DNA of 7,173 bases from DAOTUL01 sp034437435. Its GTDB lineage: Bacteria; Chloroflexota; Anaerolineae; Aggregatilineales; Phototrophicaceae. The first letter of the stretch is position 1; the number at the start of each line of letters is the position of its first letter. The stretch spans positions 1-7,173 of the forward strand of contig CAYQJO010000218.1 of the NCBI GenBank assembly GCA_964417785.1. Direction: 5' to 3'. The position numbers and the translations under genes are program-made. Shown here piece after piece: positions 5,215 to 7,173 of this stretch. Under the pieces are notes generated by a model, which ran no database searches, had not been told where the DNA came from, and saw only the letters and a program-made list of their open reading frames with translations.

Positions 5215-5580
5215 ATGGACGAGGACCTGGAAGCTTTCGCCGATACACCGACCGAACCGCACGGCGACGATGCCCACGTCGATCTGATCCAGCGGGCGTT
5301 TGCCGATTTGCTGGCCCGCCGCCTGGAGACAGTGCCGCCGCACATCCGCGAACTGCTGGCCGACCACGATCCGGTGATGGCGCTGCGCTGGCTGGATAGC
5401 AACGGCGACCGCTTTGTGCCGCCCGGTGCGCCCCAGACCGACGCCGGTGCCACCGGGGAGCGCCTGGCCGGTGCTGATCTGGATGACTCGCAGCGCCGGA
5501 TGCTGGCGATTGCCCGCAAGGCCGGATACGCCATCGACGCTGCCAGCCTTGCCCGCCGCGTTAAGGCCATGCGCGGCTAA
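5215..5580 (+). CDS. small acidic protein, first gene of the head cluster (scaffold-like?)
   Basis: 121 residues from the ATG at 5215, chosen because GGAGG lies 8 nt upstream. The frame is open back to an ATG at 5167, but that lacks a ribosome binding site and its coding region would include the terminator. The N-terminus is acidic (MDEDLEAFADTPTEPHGDDA). A helical middle (residues 22-62) and a Pro/Gly-rich linker follow. The end is a short basic helix (LDDSQRRMLAIARKAGY...LARRVKAMRG, 89-121). An acidic body with a basic helical tail, upstream of a capsid gene, fits a small scaffolding or assembly protein. No family is recognised, so this is by position and composition only. It is 33 nt upstream of the next gene. 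Confidence 0.8.
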   Translation: MDEDLEAFADTPTEPHGDDAHVDLIQRAFADLLARRLETVPPHIRELLADHDPVMALRWLDSNGDRFVPPGAPQTDAGATGERLAGADLDDSQRRMLAIARKAGYAIDAASLARRVKAMRG

Positions 5581-5613
5581 CAACCCAACCACAATACGAA
5601 AGGATCACACCCT

Positions 5614-6015
5614 ATGCCATTCAAATGGGCCTACAGCATCGACGGCAGCGACCCGATCATCCAGACCTTCACCGTCAAAGACGCGGTGGTGCTGTCCGCC
5701 GGTGAACTGGTGACGCTGGACGCGGGCGAGGTCGATGCCGCCGCCAGCGGTGACAGCACCCTGGTTGGGATCGCCGTTGGGGCGGTCGATAACACGGATG
5801 ACGGCCTGACCGCCCGCTGCATCATGAATCCGGGCGCGGTCTACTATGTGGAGGACGACGCCAACGCCCGCAAGGTGGGCGACAGGCTGGACATCGCCGC
5901 CGGTGGCCTGACCGTCGCCGCCGACAGCAACCACGACCTGATCGTGGTCCGCGACAGTGCCGCCAGCGAACCGACGTATGTGGCCTTCAACGGCACACAT
6001 TTCTTGCAGATATAA
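5614..6015 (+). CDS. probable capsid decoration (cement) or head-stabilising protein
   Basis: 133 residues, mostly short beta-strand-like segments rich in Ala, Asp, Gly and Val (VVLSAGELVTLDAGEVD, GVAVG-type turns, AGGLTVAADSNHDLIVV). There is no signal peptide or membrane segment. AAAGGA lies 9 nt upstream of the ATG. A small beta-rich protein directly upstream of the major capsid gene is typical of phage decoration proteins that bind the outside of the shell (for example lambda gpD or DUF2190-type proteins). I cannot name the family from sequence alone. The 9-nt gap to the capsid gene indicates one operon. Confidence 0.8.
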   Translation: MPFKWAYSIDGSDPIIQTFTVKDAVVLSAGELVTLDAGEVDAAASGDSTLVGIAVGAVDNTDDGLTARCIMNPGAVYYVEDDANARKVGDRLDIAAGGLTVAADSNHDLIVVRDSAASEPTYVAFNGTHFLQI

Positions 6016-6024
6016 GGAGACCCC

Positions 6025-6921
6025 ATGCAAACCACCAGCAACTTCTCGCAACTGGTCGATCTTGACCCGGTGCTGAGCGAAATCTTCCACCAGCATTACA
6101 CCACCGTTCCCGCCGTCCGCCAGATGCTCTACAACGTGCAGACCAGCGACAAGGCCGCCGAGACCGATCTGCGCGTTGGCTCGTTCGCCGATCCGGTGCC
6201 GTTCGATGGGGTGGTCGTCTACGATACCGTCGATCCCGACTACGAGATCGTCTATGCCCACGAGCATTACACACGCGGCTTCCAGGTGGAGCAGACCATG
6301 CTGGAAGATATGCAGTACAACAGCATCTTCCAGCAGGCGTCGCAGATGGGGACCGCCTTCGCCCGCAAGCAGGAGAAGGACGCCGCCGGACTGTTCAACG
6401 GCGCGTTTACCGCCAGTCTCGGCTATGACGGCAGGGCGCTGTGCGCCACCAATCACCCGCGCAGCCAGACCAACAGCACATCCGTCAGCAACAGCCTGCA
6501 ACTGGCGTTGGATGCGACCAACCTGGAAACGGCGGTCCAGACGCTTGAGGGCCTCAAGGACGACCGGGGCGAGGAGATCAGCATCGTGGCCGACATCCTG
6601 CTGGTGCCGCGAGCGCTGCGCAAGACGGCGCTGGAACTCACCGAGAGCGAATTGACGCCCGAATCGGCGGAGAACGCCATCAACGTCCACAACACCATCC
6701 AGACGGTCGTGTGGCCGTTCCTGAGCGACACGACGGCCTGGTTCGTCCTGGACAGCACGATGGCCCGCACGTACCTGAAATGGTTCGACCGCATCGCGCC
6801 GGAGTTCAGCGCCGAGGACAGCTTCGACACGCTGATCCGCAAATACCGGGGTCGCATGCGCTACAGCTACGGCTTCTCGGATTGGCGCTTCGTCGTCGGC
6901 AGCAAACCGTCAGGTGGATAG
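6025..6921 (+). CDS. major capsid protein, Mu gpT-like (HK97 fold)
   Basis: 298 residues, close to the length of Mu gpT. Family-like landmarks are DVTV-type N-terminal contacts (FADPVPFDGVVVYDTV, 54-69) and the GYDGRALCATNHPR loop (133-146). LEGLKDDRGEEISIVADILLVPRALRKTALEL (174-205, quoted in part: ILLVPRALRKTALEL) and VVWPFLSDTTAWFVLDS (228-244) follow. These match the usual order in Mu-like head subunits: DG..L..T.HP, then LLVP..L...A.EL, then a V.P.L.D..AW.L.D segment. It forms the icosahedral shell. AAGGAG lies 5 nt upstream of the ATG. No maturation-protease gene and no long N-terminal delta domain are visible, so how it assembles is open. It is the last gene of the visible cluster. Confidence 0.88.
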   Translation: MQTTSNFSQLVDLDPVLSEIFHQHYTTVPAVRQMLYNVQTSDKAAETDLRVGSFADPVPFDGVVVYDTVDPDYEIVYAHEHYTRGFQVEQTMLEDMQYNSIFQQASQMGTAFARKQEKDAAGLFNGAFTASLGYDGRALCATNHPRSQTNSTSVSNSLQLALDATNLETAVQTLEGLKDDRGEEISIVADILLVPRALRKTALELTESELTPESAENAINVHNTIQTVVWPFLSDTTAWFVLDSTMARTYLKWFDRIAPEFSAEDSFDTLIRKYRGRMRYSYGFSDWRFVVGSKPSGG

Positions 6922-6935
6922 AACCGCCGAACGCC

Positions 6936-6961
6936 GTAGGGGCGATGCCGTGTCGTCGCCC
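6936..6961. repeat. 26-bp hairpin repeat, copy 1
   Basis: Starts GTAGGGGCGATGCCGTGTC and ends TCGCCC, and differs from copy 2 (7068-7093) at one base of 26. GGGCGATG pairs with CGTCGCCC with one mismatch or wobble. It begins 14 nt after the capsid stop codon, so it may end or stabilise the capsid mRNA. Confidence 0.75.
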
Positions 6962-7067
6962 ACCACCGCCTGCCACCCTCCATCGGACCAAAATCGCTCA
7001 ATTTCGTATAGTCGTTGACCATGTGGACATGTATCAACGGCATGCCCGCGCCCATCGCCGCGCCATC

Positions 7068-7134
7068 GTAGGGGCGATGCCGTGTCATCGCCCGCCACCC
7101 CATCAAACGGTACGGCACGCGGGCCGTCCCCTAC
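7068..7134. repeat. 67-bp palindromic element with GTAGGGG/CCCCTAC ends (hairpin repeat copy 2 inside)
   Basis: The ends GTAGGGG (7068-7074) and CCCCTAC (7128-7134) are perfect 7-bp inverted repeats. The left part (7068-7093) is copy 2 of the 26-bp repeat, and here GGGCGATG and CATCGCCC form a perfect 8-bp stem. The structure resembles short intergenic palindromic or MITE-like repeats with no coding capacity. No target-site duplication was recognisable. Confidence 0.55.
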
Positions 7135-7173
7135 ACACCACATGACCGTTGGCCCGCCTGCCCAAAATACAAC

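Larger units (their letters stand above)
6922..7173. other. apparently non-coding, repeat-bearing region after the capsid gene
   Basis: 250 bases with no ORF having a credible start and no T-tailed terminator. It contains two near-identical hairpin repeats and a short element with inverted ends. In most phages the gene after the capsid follows within a few bases, so this marks a boundary of the head cluster or a site of decay. Overlapping open frames on both strands are frame shadows or translations of the repeats. Confidence 0.6.

Noticed and set aside
5605..6690. A 361-codon minus-strand frame opposite the head genes
   Set aside because: It spans three plus-strand genes that have good ribosome binding sites and recognisable products. 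Its His/Gly/Val-rich composition is that of an antisense shadow.
6936..7093. Possible CRISPR array from the two 26-bp repeats
   Set aside because: Only two copies, a 106-nt interval rather than a spacer-sized one, no cas genes nearby, and the second copy is part of a larger palindrome.
6867..7118. Minus-strand frame with a protein-like middle (GMPLIHVHMVNDYTKLSDFG) between the two repeats
   Set aside because: Its ends are translations of the repeats and there is no ribosome binding site. It could be a gene remnant, but nothing in it is recognisable.

Overview
This window reads as the core of an extrachromosomal phage-like replicon, most simply a phage-plasmid (a phage that persists as a partitioned plasmid), from a bacterium with a GC-rich genome. 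Three blocks sit together. The leftward block has a replication initiator, ParA, ParB and a cargo alpha/beta hydrolase. A central divergent control region of about 375 bases follows. The rightward block has a small acidic protein, a beta-rich probable head decoration protein, and a Mu gpT-like major capsid protein. No rRNA, tRNA or housekeeping gene is present. A Chloroflexota host is only a weak guess, from the general look of the proteins and the GTAGGGG-type palindromic repeats at the right edge.

Leftward block (minus strand, transcribed from about 5040 towards 1). A leader with a strong Shine-Dalgarno site, a six-codon mini-ORF and ambiguous small ORFs precedes the initiator gene (3210-4433). 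The initiator has an N-terminal winged-helix-like domain, a low-complexity linker, and a C-terminal domain resembling domain I of DnaA. The linker DNA holds four tandem 23-bp units sharing AACATTGTT(G/C)ATTTT. Because 23 is not a multiple of 3, the repeat is kept at the DNA level. This is the layout of an origin embedded in its initiator gene, as in lambda O. parA (2356-3123, TTG start, own promoter) overlaps parB (1098-2363) by 8 nt. parB carries an unusually long insertion inside its N-terminal domain. The hydrolase (69-989) ends the block, and its ribosome binding site lies in one arm of a 12-bp inverted repeat.

Control region (4838-5214). A plus-strand promoter and an intrinsic terminator delimit a candidate RNA of about 90 nt. 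It would be antisense to the start of an initiator transcript made from a facing minus-strand promoter. This resembles countertranscribed-RNA copy-number control. Further right, a palindrome overlapping an extended -10 box is followed by a second terminator, just before the first head gene.

Rightward block (5215-6921). The three head genes are tightly spaced with good ribosome binding sites. The capsid gene is not followed by a head-tail connector gene in the visible 250 bases. Instead there are two near-identical 26-bp hairpin repeats and a GTAGGGG...CCCCTAC-bounded element. No terminase, portal, protease, integrase or repressor is visible, so whether this is a complete phage-plasmid, a capsid-encoding satellite or a decayed element cannot be settled from this window.
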